Source of the DNA: Pyxicephalus adspersus
Taxonomy: Eukaryota > Chordata > Amphibia > Anura > Pyxicephalidae
Length of the DNA stretch: 64,000 bases
NCBI RefSeq assembly: GCF_032062135.1
Contig: NC_092858.1
Location: forward strand, 126,624,818 to 126,688,817
Reading direction: 5' to 3'
Part shown: positions 1-12,300 of the stretch, piece by piece
Layout: the number at the start of each line of letters is the position of its first letter
Numbering within the stretch: the stretch's first letter is position 1
Translations under genes and position numbers: made by a program
Notes under the pieces: generated by a model
Database searches by the model: none
What the model saw: only the letters and a program-made list of their open reading frames with translations
What the model was told of the DNA's origin: nothing

Positions 1-147
1 GTTGGAATAGTCCCAGCACCTATCAGACTCACATCCCAAGCTGTACACTAGGCACAAATGGAATGCCTATACGTGCATATGATCACATTTAGGAACCAAC
101 ACTTTTCCATCAACAGCATAATTTATTCCTTTGGAAACGCAAATTAC
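1..147 (-). other. F5: F5 intron 4, partial
   Basis: Intron sequence that follows the donor GTAATT read on the minus strand from position 147. The next F5 exon is outside the window. Nothing else is recognised here. Confidence 0.7.
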
Positions 148-360
148 CTGTTTTACATATCAGCAATGCACCAATCAATCCAGAGTTCAGATCCTTTACC
201 ATGTTCTCTGCAGAATAGTAAATGCTAGTAAGACAGTCAGGGTCATCTTCTTTGGGCCCCATCTTTTCTGTGATATCCCAGATATAGGTATAAGTTTGGC
301 CTGGTAACACTGAATCATCAGATTTTTCCAGTGTAGAGGTCCCATCAGCATATTTTGCCC
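148..360 (-). CDS. F5: F5 coding exon 4 (A1 domain)
   Basis: The exon is 213 nt, with acceptor TTTTTTTAG and donor CAG|GTAATT on the minus strand. It opens by completing the GGG glycine codon and reads through [35 protein letters not shown] and [13 protein letters not shown]. The PG-Y-W, GP--DDP-CLT and SGLIG-LL-C motifs are hallmarks of the first cupredoxin domain of factors V and VIII. Confidence 0.93.
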
Positions 361-3300
361 CTAAAAAAAAGTTTAAAGATATTTTTGTAAAAAATTATTT
401 GGTATTGACAATTCACTAATACTGTAAACCTGTGGCTTGCAGGTACCAATCCCAGGACTCTTTAGAGAGAGTTTTTTTTCTACATTTTTAATTCTGAGGG
501 AAAAAAAAGGAACTTTAGAAAGTTAAGTAATCACTGTCAATATTAATTATATATTATTTTTATCTGCAGTTCAAAACACAATACCTTATTTTTTGCCGTA
601 TAAGACGCACTTTTTCTTCCCCAAAACTGGGGGGGAAAAGTTGGTGCGTCTTATACGACAAATGTGTTATAAAATAATTAAAATAAGATACTCACCCGAT
701 ACCCAATCCTGCGTGTGTCTCCTCTCCTCGCTGGCTGCAGCGTGTGTCTCCTCTCCTCCCTGGCTGCAGCGTGTGTCTCCTCCTGGCTGCAGTGCAGAGC
801 GAAAGAAGCCGGCACAGCGCCCCCTGCTGATCCCTGCCCTAACTGCCATACAGTGGAAAAAAATGTAAGAACGGCACAGAGTGATCAGAAGGGGAATTTG
901 AATGACAGAGTGATCAGAAAGGGAATTTGAAAGGTACAGAGTGATCAGAAAGGGAATTTTAATGGCACATGAGTGATCAGAAGGGGAATACCGGTATGAA
1001 TGGCACATGAGTGATCAGAAGGGGAATAATCTTTCAGATTCGTTTTTTTCTAGATTTTCCTCTTTTAAAATTGGGTGCGTCTTATATTCCGGTACGATAC
1101 GGTATATATTGATTATTTATCAATTTTCTCCTGCTATATACCTAAAATATTTATTTTCACTAGAAATCATTAGGTAAAAGTAAATCAATATTAATATTAG
1201 AAAAGACACTTAATGAAGACTGAAGTATATAATTGCCCCTTACATTGGAGGCCAATAGCAAAATGACCCCTATAGGGTGGTGGTAAGTAAAGTAATGCCC
1301 TCTAACCTTAGATATCAGTAGAAGAAAGGCAACCTTTATATTGGTGATCAAAAGTTTTGTCCTTAATATTGGTGGTGGATGTTGGTCAGAGATCAATATA
1401 TCCTTGCTAAAAGAACTTCCAGTAACCTTCGGAAGAACTCTAGGCTTCCGTGAAATCCTGGTTAAGTAAAGTTTCACTAAGGTTTCAGTAAGGTATCACT
1501 AGATGATAACCTGGGCTGTGCAGTGATGTCATGCTACTGTAACTTTTTTATTGTTTTTTTTTTTTATAAAGAATAACTGAACAGATTAATTTTAACACAA
1601 GGTTTATGCCTTTTTTTCTATTGTGCTTTTATTTTGTTTTAGAAACTTCCACTATACTTTGTAAACATTCTACTGGTTTCTTTTCTGTACTAGAATAGTT
1701 TGCTCACAGTGTGTTACAGAAGCTTTAACAAGTCTAATAGAGCTTACCTCTTTCCCTGGCTGTAGCATCTATCTAGCCTTTCTTTCCTTCCCTTACTGTC
1801 TCTGTCCCACCACTTTCATTCTTTGGTTTTCAGTACTTTTTTATGAGGCCAACTATAGTCTGCTTAGGAATGCCCACTTTTCCAGACCGAGAACCATCCA
1901 TCAGGACATTTTGTATTTGCATAACTTGTTCCAAGAGCCAGTCTGAGTCAAGGCAGAAGGCTTTGGAAAGCAGTACTAAGACAGGTGCTATTATGTTTTT
2001 GAGAAGCTATTACAGCACTTTTCACCAGCCTGTTTGGAATAGAGTACAGGCTTCAGTACCAATCCTCAGTGATAACTTCACTAAACCTAATAAGCTAAGC
2101 AACAAACATGGAGGCTGTTTATTTTTAAATTTTCATGTTCATTTTGATGATCTTTGAACAAAGCAAGAGAAAATATAAGCAATTATTTGCACAATAATGT
2201 GCATAATTGTGACACAAAAATCCAACAAACATCATATAACCACCTAGACAATTGAGCTACCAACTCTACACATACTCTACTGTAGGTTAACAAAAGAAAT
2301 AGGAAGTTAACTTACCATAAGAAATTTATATCATTTCTTATTCATATCAAGTCTTATTATAAGGAGATCATATGTTGAATGAGGTAGACCATATACTATA
2401 GTTTTCCCTGCGTGGAACTCTTTCTATTATTGTTTGACCTGCTAAGCTTTTACTATATATGTATATATGTATGACTACAATACATAATTTATTGCCTCCA
2501 AAAAAAAAACCTTTTCTAGTTTTCTTGTATTTTATTCTGATTCAGTAACTCAAACAGTTATGTGAGTAGGGTTTGACTTACTGCTATAGATACTTCTGGA
2601 GCTTAGTCTGTGATTTTCTATATTTTCTACTGTAAATTACAGAAAACATGAATTACCTCTCATCTCTTAACAGCAAAACTGTTGACTTGTAAGAAACCGT
2701 CAGATAACAATGAAGGTACAAATTGCTGTCATGCCTTGGCTATCAGCAGTAGCCTTGGGTAACATTTTTAGCTCTAAATAGTGCAAAACATGAATGAGAG
2801 CTACAAATCTCTTGGAATGTTTTAAATGTAGGTTAAATAGAGCACTGTGTATAATAAACTTTTATCATGATTTATATATGGGTTTATTTTTTACTAAAAT
2901 AAATACTGCTGCAACCATTTTGAAGCCTTATTATGACCAATTACATGTTGCAACACACTCATGATCTAAAATACTTGTGGATTTAGATGAGGTCCATTGA
3001 AGTATGTGGTGGCAATCTGTACGGGCATTTGAATCAAGTCTATGTGGCTCAGAAAACAGTCACAAACATATATGAGTGTCAGTAAGACCCTGCCCAATGA
3101 CCTTAAGCCAACAAACCTCCAACAGTATTACTTTTTGTACAACCTGAGCAATACCATGCAAGCAAAGCAAAAAAAAATGTGTTATATTGTGCATTACCAT
3201 GCATCGCATTAAAATAGCCCATTGAAATCAAATAAGTTCACCACCAACCCTAGCATGCTTAAAAAAGCACAAGCCTTTTCTTTTGAGTGCAATGCTCCGC

Positions 3301-6300
3301 AACTACCTTGCATTACCATATGTTACAACATGCTACAAGGTGTGTTGGGGTGCTGTGTGTGTTACCACATCACAAACATCTAAATAAGTCATAAACCAAA
3401 ATACAAAAAACAACCTCTTCTAGAACAATACATTTTTCATATTGAAGTATAAATCGTTCTAAAATAACATACAACAGTAAAAACACCTCTATTACCTTCA
3501 AAAAGTTTTCCATATGAAATTCCTTGTGGGTGAATAGTGAGAGGTTTTGTAGCCATATTTTTGAAGTGAACTTTTAATGTATCCCCAACCTCAGCACGTA
3601 GAGTTGGTCCCAAGATACCTAAATAGAAACATGGAGAACATTATTATTTCCAGCATTTCATATCATGGATGTAATCTGCATGTATTGCAGTAATTTACTA
3701 AATACTTTTTTTCATTTTGTTTGCCCTTTTTAGGAGTTTACATTCAGGAATACACAATACTCCTTACTGGATAAGGTTTCAAGTCCTTAACAAGACTTTC
3801 AGTTGTAGGAGAGAATATCTCTTCTCTTTTTTTTATAAGATCATATTAGTTTTATTTTGTTAAGCAGACCAATACACTGCAATATTACATAGTTTAGAAT
3901 GGAATTTTCCAGCCATTACAGCTTAATAAAAGCCTCCCAGTTTTATTAAAACAACCCCCCAACTTATTCCCCCTGACCATGATATATATGCGAGCTTGTA
4001 ATTAAAAGTCTCATGCCTATCAGCCTCCGAGTGTATGGCCATCACCAGAAGCAAATACTTTAACAGCAGGGGTTCCTGGATAAGAAAGATTTGGGATTTA
4101 AGCAGTAGGAAATGCAATTATAAGAAGATTATGTGCTGACCTAAAAGAGTACAAAACAATATTTATAGAAGTAACGGTAAAATAAAGCTAGCAATTTCTA
4201 CAGTTTTTAACATTTCTGGGATATAATTTAAAGTTTACAGAAATACGGACAATATGAAAGTTGAAAGTGACAAAGTAAACATTTGCAAAACATTAATGAT
4301 ATAACATTAATTAAAAACAATAAAAAGTAAAGTAAATTGCAATTTTAAGTTGTAAATAAATCAGCCTTTCTCAGCCCATGTTTGTGGATCACTCAGGTTC
4401 ACCCATTCCAGCCTTAGAAAGCTTTATTGAATCAGACCCATTGATTGTACATCTTGTATGCAAACACTAATCAACAAAATAGGCCCACCTTCAAAAAAAG
4501 TAAATAAGAGACCTCATGATTTAAAAACGAACAAAGATCTTCGGCCAACAATTTTAAACAAGAATATTTCCCGGTCTAAATATTTCACGGGACAAATCTT
4601 TTTGAACATTTTTTGACTTCTATGTGGGGTCTTTCTATTCGAATTCCATTAAAAATGTATCAATCTTTTGTAAAAACATTTTATATAGGCACGTAAACAG
4701 ACCCAAGTCAGATATAATTTAGAATTTATTAGTTTAAAAGAATTTGCTACACATTTCATATTCCATACCTTCAAAGGCCATATGAGTAAAGTTGAATAAC
4801 TCATACTTTAGGCATCCGAAGATATGAAATGAAAGCCTGCCTAGTTTTAGCCACAATGATTTGGCAATGGCAGTTCCATGTCTCTGGGCCCATAATATGC
4901 CCACATATTAATAAACAATTGAATGGAGAGGTAGGAAAATGTGTTTATATTAATAATACCCCTCTCCCCTCACCAAGACAAGCACAATCTCGTGGTCACC
5001 AGTAGTCACCTGGAAATACAAAGAGGCTGACATAGCAGGGACACAGACAGCAGAAACAAAAATGTTTAGGAAAATGTAGGTATGGGATTTTAGAGGCATC
5101 TGACCACACAAAATGATAATGTAAAAAAAACAGCAAATTTTTATTGGTACATGAATAAAACATAAAATAAATATTTAAAGTACATAATTCAAAACCTCAA
5201 TGCACCATCCAAGTAGGGCTGGTCAATCAAAATTATACATAAAATTGGAATATAATGAAATAGACCAAAAGGTATATAGTTGTAAACCCAGCAGCCCACC
5301 TATTGAATATTTCTCCAACACATATTACAGATCTGGTTTGCTTCTTCCGGGAACATATAAATATATAATGGTAACTACTTTGAAACAAAATAAATAAGGT
5401 GGATGCGACGAAATGAATAATGTTGCTCATATTCAATATATATGTATAATTTTTCAAAAAATACAGACGTCTTCATCAGACAAAAATTTGCATAAATAAC
5501 TTTCCCTGCCAGGAGCCCTGGGTGGAATGGGGAAAAGCAGCAAAGTAGCACAGCTAGCAAATAACTAATGCCAGAATATACTATTGCCATCACAGATATA
5601 TCCAATTACCCATTAAAACTTTTTATTGACCTTACCTGACAGTTTTGAGCCAAGTTTTAATGCAATAAAACCTTTTTCATATTCCTTGTAAACTATCTTC
5701 TTAAACACATTATCAGAACTGTGGAACAAAAAAAAGATATAGATTTATAAGGTATCAGACATTGCAGAGAAAACCAATAAAATTCTAAAAAATGCTTTAC
5801 ACATTTGTGTCCTTGTTAGGGGAATTGCGAACAAAATGTACTCATACTGTAAATATGTGAAAATCTATTTCCATATATTTCCTTTTTGTTTATGGATATG
5901 CTGATTGCCAGAGGAAATTAATGCCTCGTAAAGATATTTATAGTAGCATTACACAAAATGCAATTCCGCACACCAGTAAATCCCCCACGTTAAAGTGTAT
6001 CTAATCCAAAATGTAATTATTGTAGTTTACCAGTCTTTAGATATTTTTTAACTTTTCTCCATAGTAATATGTTCCCTATCCAAGGGTGACTATGCTCACA
6101 GGTAGGGATTCCTTGAGCAATGAGCAGTTTGTGACTCTCAAGTCAGTTTAATAGATAGCAATTATCTGGTTGGCTATCTGTAAGGGTGACATTCTTCTCA
6201 ATGGCCAGCAATGTAAGCCATTCTTCTTGCTGACCACCACCCTAATATACTGTGAGTTGCAAATACAGTAATTATAGTAAGGGTTCCCTAAAAACCTAAA

Positions 6301-9300
6301 AGTTATTTCAAGGCGTTCCCCCATGTTAAAAAAGGTTAAGAAACATTGGTCTTATCAATGAACCAATAGAGAGATAAGAGGTGGTGATTTTTAATTTCAC
6401 ATACATTAGGTGACCAATTCTGACCTCAAAACTGGTCAAACAAGAGGTGTCTGTGACTATGTAGTGACCTGACCAAACATGAGTTGACCCCTTCTACATC
6501 CCCCTATTCATCTCAACTGTTGGGCATTAATGTGTAAATCATAAACATTGGTAAAAGTATGCTAAGGTGTGTTGTGTAGGAACCCTAATGTTTGGAATGA
6601 GTTCCTACCTCACATTAGTGATTCTCAAACTAACTCTGACCCTTTTCTGGCTACAAACAATACCACAACACATGGCAGTTGTCTTCCATGGGTTGCATTG
6701 CGTTAGACATTTTATTCTGAAAACAAATTTTTCTTTAGGTAGCACACTTGAGTTCTCAAATCTGGATAACTTATGTGTCCATAATAGGAAGGTGTCGGGG
6801 AAGGGGATGTCTATTCACTTTGTTGCTTTTTTGTTGGATTCTATGGGCCTGGAGAAGAATTTTGAGAGAACCTGTTTGATCCAGCAAACCTGGTCCAGGA
6901 TTGAAAATATTTGGCAAATAATACCAAATGGTGGTTGAGAAATTAATTCCAGGTTTGCTGGAACACTTAGGTTCTCCCATGATATCTATCATTTGCAGTC
7001 TTGGGGAGCTTTAATAAACTGCGCGCTATGTATCATACTTGTATCATGTTTACAGTGGTAGGTATCATGCTAATGCCATTTTAACAATTGTACAGACGGT
7101 ATATAGAAAAGTCACTGGTGCGTTCATAGCATCTTGGAAACTTAGAGCCTTATTTCAAACCTAAATATAGGGAGAACTTGGCCTCTAGTGCCTGGAAAGT
7201 GACAAGATTTACATTTATTACATTAAATCTGTAGACTCCACATCCTACATGTTACAGTGACACTGACTTTACAATGAACGGCACACAAAAAATTAGAGGA
7301 AAACAAAAAGTGACTAGAATGCTAGTAGATTTACCGCTCAAAACTCTTTGCAAAAAATAGCTAATCTTGGACCAAATGGATCTGTTCACTATCTCCTATT
7401 TGACAGGTAGTAGGAAGCAATCAATATCTAAATAGTTGAATACACTCCATCTATGTGTTATCAACACAATTTTGCCTCATCCCTAGGGAGCCGCATATGT
7501 TTATTTTATTTTTCAAAAATAGAGACTTTAAGAGGCTGAAAAACTTTTTCAATGAATTAAAACTTTTATTGATTAACATACAACATCAATTGTTCATACA
7601 CATTAAATCATTTAAAATCATATACATAAATCTCTCTTTATTCCTAATTAATCTTTGTTCATTCCTCCATGTGTTTCATGGGTCCTTCCCCTGACCTGCG
7701 GGGGGCGGACCGGCCAGAGGCGCAGACCATCAAAGACTTCTTTGTAAAAAAAAAAATGGGCACGCGTGCCCGCCCCACCACACCCCAGGCTGCAGCGTAA
7801 CACCCATTTCAACACCTGGCTTCGGCTCCTTTGATAAAGTGTCAGATTGTACATTAATCTCCTCCCAACATGCATGCAGAAGTATGGCCCAGAAAAGTTA
7901 AACTGGACCCTGTCACTAGGCACAATACCCATGTTGTATGTGGACAGCTAGTCGTAAGAAACAAAGTATGGAAGTGTTCACATTGTGCTTTGTAGGGGAA
8001 GGGATGTTACATTTGTGTGCATGTGTGTGTGATTGTATGGGGATGGTGTAATTATGTGCAGCCAGGGGGCACATTTGTGTGTAGTTGTGCAAATGTAGGC
8101 ATTTGCTACACTCATTATGCTTAATCATGCAAACAATATGCCTAACTGACACCGCAGACCCCCTCTAATACCCCCAACCTGGCTAAGCACAAGTCCACCC
8201 CCCAGTGCAGCAATGTTTCCACCACCAGGTATTTATAATCCCTTTAACTAACAACTCTGGGCATTTTTTCCTCCCCCTGATCACCAAACTTTTCCTCCTG
8301 TTGATCAGCAATATAAGGGACACAATAATACATACTAAGGACCAACATACCCTACACATTGTGTTGTATATAATAATAGCGTGTTCCACTGGTTGTGAAT
8401 AGTTTCAGACTATTTTAATGAAGATTAACTTCAAGGTTGGCTCAGACAAAGCATTAGCTCCAGTGATCAAGACAGTATTTTGTTTTAAACCGGGTGGGAA
8501 GAAATTGTAGGCGAGTGGCAGCCCCTTTATTGTGACCCAACTCTTCAGTAACCAACTAAAAATACAGCCGGATGGTAACTGGAAAGTGATGGATGGTACA
8601 CCCAGCTAAAGGGATTGGAAAAACACTGTGCTCTCTGCATACTTTGCGGGTACAAGCACTGTGACATGTGGGCACTAATAGTAAGTGTAGATTTCCTTAT
8701 CCACGTTCAGTGTTAAGCAGTATATTCAAGTACAACTGGAAGAAGTTTGAAGTCAATAGCAGCATGAAGCAACCAATCTAATGCCTATAACCCCTAGCAA
8801 TAAACTTCTCCTATTTACTCCCTTCAATAAACAATTGAAAGTGATTGTCATATCTGTTTGGTAAGTGGAAAAAATACTTGTGGACCAAACTAAGGCTTCA
8901 CTTTTTAGTATTTATTTATAAATGTATTTGTGTTGCTATTACAGTGTAACCAGCAGTACAAAAAATGTCAGACTTTGGTTTTATTTGCATTATTTATTTA
9001 TGTAGACAGTAGCTAATCAGTAGCCACCCACAGGCTTCCTGTATTAGTTAGCTTTTCATTGCTCTTTGCTTAGTGCTGCAGTAATTCTACACAGAAGAAG
9101 CCAAATTGTTAATATTGTCCCATTGTAACAATCATCAGGACACTTGGAAACTCATCAGAAATGTGTGCTATGTTGATGTACAGTTTTTAGTTTGTTGCTG
9201 CTGTTTAGTAAGAAATTTATTCTCTATTACAGTTCATATGTCAGTGTCATTTCTCTAAAACTAAAAATCACAATACATTTAGGGGTCTTTTTTTAAAGCA

Positions 9301-12300
9301 GTGAATCTTCTTTATAAATGTTTCAGTGAAGGTCAGATTCACTGTTCTACAAATAGACCTATTTGGATGGTAAACCTAATTTAAATAGTCATAGCTATGT
9401 TTGCACTTTTATTATGCTTTTACAATGTTGTTACAGGTAAGAAAAAAGTGTTTTGTTACTTCTAAAACAAAGGTACAATAGGGTTTTACTAATGTTTGCA
9501 AGTTTATAAGATGATCTAATATAGATATTCCCCATTAGTGACTTCTAGTATTTTCACATATAGTGCTGGGCTTTCTCACAAGAAACCCCAGCAGTGGTTG
9601 TTCATTTGTGCACTGCTGTGTCCAACTGTAACATTATTTTGAACCCCATTAACACAGATAAAGAGAGAAATAAAACCCTGCAGAAAACATGTGGTAGGCA
9701 TACTTCCGAGCTCCTACTGTTGGCTACTATAGATGATGAATATGCACAGGTTTTATTTGCTAAGGGTTCAAGTGGTGTTAAGGTGTCGTAATACCAGTGT
9801 AGTTTGGCAGCACATCATTGACTGTAAAATGATTTGTTACTTTTTCCATTAGCTGATGCTGCCCATGTTGTTGCTGATACAAAACTGTTTTGCATTGGCC
9901 AATTTTTATCATACTACATTTAGATGCTAGCAGATGATACAGCAGTGTAAAATTGACCAACAGTAGGACAGTTTATTGAGCAAGACTAGGACCAAATAAA
10001 CTAAAGACAAAGGGCCTGCTTTCTTAAAGCTCTCCAAGGCTGGAGAGGATACATTTTTATCAGTGAAATTGGGTGATCCTGAAAACCTGGAATGGATTTA
10101 TGCAAAGTAATTTGCTTCTAGTTATACATGTTTTAAATCCTGGACCAGATCCATTCTAGGTTTGCTGGATCACCCAGCTTTACTGATGAAAGTGTATCCT
10201 TTCCACCCTCGGAGAGATTTATGAAATTCGGCTCAAAGAGTACAAAGAGGTGATTATTTACAAGAATTGGAATACTGTGTGTCTACTGAGATGTGATATA
10301 ACCCTACCTGGACCCATAGGGTCCTAACCAGCAGGTAGTGTATTGGACCTGTAGAGACACAGCTTACAATCTACAAACAAGGGTTCTTGTCTGAAGTATG
10401 CTGGTAGGGCTCTGTTTTTTCTACCCTTGTGGCTGTTTTTTAAATCAAACAAACGCAAAGACTTTGCACACTTTTGTTTTAATGTCCCTGGTTTAAATAA
10501 AGATAAAGCTGATCTAAACTTAACATTGGGCTTTAAATGTGTTCGTTTATAATATGTGTATTGTCATCTAAAGCTGACCCACTAATTTGTGAATAAATTA
10601 ATTGTGTTAATGCATCTAAAATCACAGCACTGGTAATCTTTGAATTAATCAACTGGAAGGGAATTTTTTTAAACGCATGACGTAAAATACAAACTCTTTG
10701 ACAATGTTGCTTTGTTTTTCATAATGACTGTTCTCTGCCCAAAATAATCTGTCAGTTACATGAACATATTCCCCTTCATTGTAGATGGCAACATTTTATT
10801 GTTTCAGGGACATTTTACAGCTGAATTGGTGATTCTAATTTTGTTATGAGTAGTATATTCTCAGAGGATTGAAGGACACTGTAAACCTAACTGGAACAAA
10901 AACTTCTTATACAATTTTAGTTGTACATCAAAGCTATTTAATTGCTGATCTTATGATACATGTAAAAGTTTGTCTCAGATATGTCATTTATACCCCTAAA
11001 CTGTATTTAACCCTTCTATGTCAGTTTCATTATGTGTTGTGTGCATTTTTGTGCATTTTATGTGTTTAAATTTGTGTCTTTTGTGTGTTTTTTTGGGGGT
11101 GGGGTTGTTATGCATACTTTATCATATAGTATTATTACACAGATTTTTTATAGTGTAATGTATACTGTATATCAGGGGTGACCAACAGGTGGATCGTGAT
11201 CTACTGGTAGATCACAAAGGCAATGCGAGTGAATGGCGGAGCCCTGCCTTTCAAAATAACAGGAGTTATTACGTCCAAGTTTTTATTGCTGGCAGATCAT
11301 TTTGACTTGGTCATTTTAAAAAGTAGCTTGCAAGCCAAAAAAGTGTGGGCACCCCTGCTGTTTATAATACAGCACTTTACAAAATAGTCATGTCACTAGC
11401 TGTCCCCAAAAGAGGCTCACAATCTAATGTCCCTACCTCTGTCATATATCATTAACACAGTCTAAAGTCAATTTTGGGGGGAAGTCAATTAACCTAAATG
11501 CATGTTTTTGGAATGTGGGAGGAAACCCATGCAAACACGGGAAGAACATGCAAACTCCGCGCATAATTTCGGATGTTTTAAATTAGTTCTAATTAGTTTT
11601 GGATAGCCCATGGAAACATTCTGGTGACAACACTAAAATTTTCTTTCTCATTGACCATGGCTATTGGGGCAAATGGAAAGTGTGAATCTAACTAGATGTT
11701 GAAAGTAGTTTGTAATCTTCTCATTCCCTATTTTAAACAAGTTTTAGCTCACATACACTTTAACTGTTACTAACAATATTTCCTGAAGACAAATTTTACC
11801 AAAACACCAATACGTAAAACATTATGAAAATAACAGAGAAAAGCCATTTACGATTTCCTAGTGTAATGGCAGAAGCTGCATGTAGCGTTTCTTTCCAGGC
11901 AGGTTTACTGGAATGAGGAAGCATGGAACTTCAACCTCACTGCCAGTCTAAACATACCCATATGGAAACAGAATTCATCATGCAAGAATTATACCTAAAT
12001 TATGCATCTGCATGAGGAGGTGATGTCTACCTAAATGGGGTATTAGCAAAATCTGACAGCATGTTCAAACTTTGGTACATGATGCATCAAACATTTTTGG
12101 AAAAGAAGTTGTTGCCAATAGCAAACAAGGTTCACCAGTTTTTGAAAGAATTACACACGAATTCTGATGTGTTGTTCTAAGCTTAAACTTAAATTTTATG
12201 TTGCTGTCTTTTCCTTGCATTATAATATATTGGGTAGCTCCTGACAAATAAATAGTCTGCCCTAATGCAACACATGTCAACATGAACAACTTAAAAAATG

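Larger units (their letters stand above)
581..1105. mobile_element. Non-autonomous TIR element (ATACC...CGTATAAGACGCAC type)
   Basis: The left end reads ATACCTTATT then GCCGTATAAGACGCAC. The right end, reverse-complemented, reads ATACCGTAT then ATAAGACGCACCC, so the termini are inverted repeats. A strong hairpin with a 13-nt arm (CGTATAAGACGCAC) sits at 597-657. The interior has two minisatellites, near 714-795 and 877-1028. There is no transposase ORF. TA-flanked ends suggest Tc1/mariner-like mobilisation, but the superfamily is not certain. Confidence 0.7.
361..3495 (-). other. F5: F5 intron 3
   Basis: No coding signal was found. The intron holds a TIR element at 581-1105 with internal tandem repeats, a degenerate GATCACCAATATAAGG-like repeat stretch at about 1,225-1,400, and a region at 3,140-3,370 with repeated CATTACCATGC-like words. 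The ORF at 1,843-2,157 has no recognisable protein similarity and is taken as chance. Confidence 0.6.

Noticed and set aside
1843..2157. 104-aa ORF in F5 intron 3
   Set aside because: No similarity recognised; intronic and antisense to F5.
7680..7810. CpG island promoter in F5 intron 1
   Set aside because: Very short and with no exon, TSS motif or conserved ORF nearby; more like a repeat remnant.
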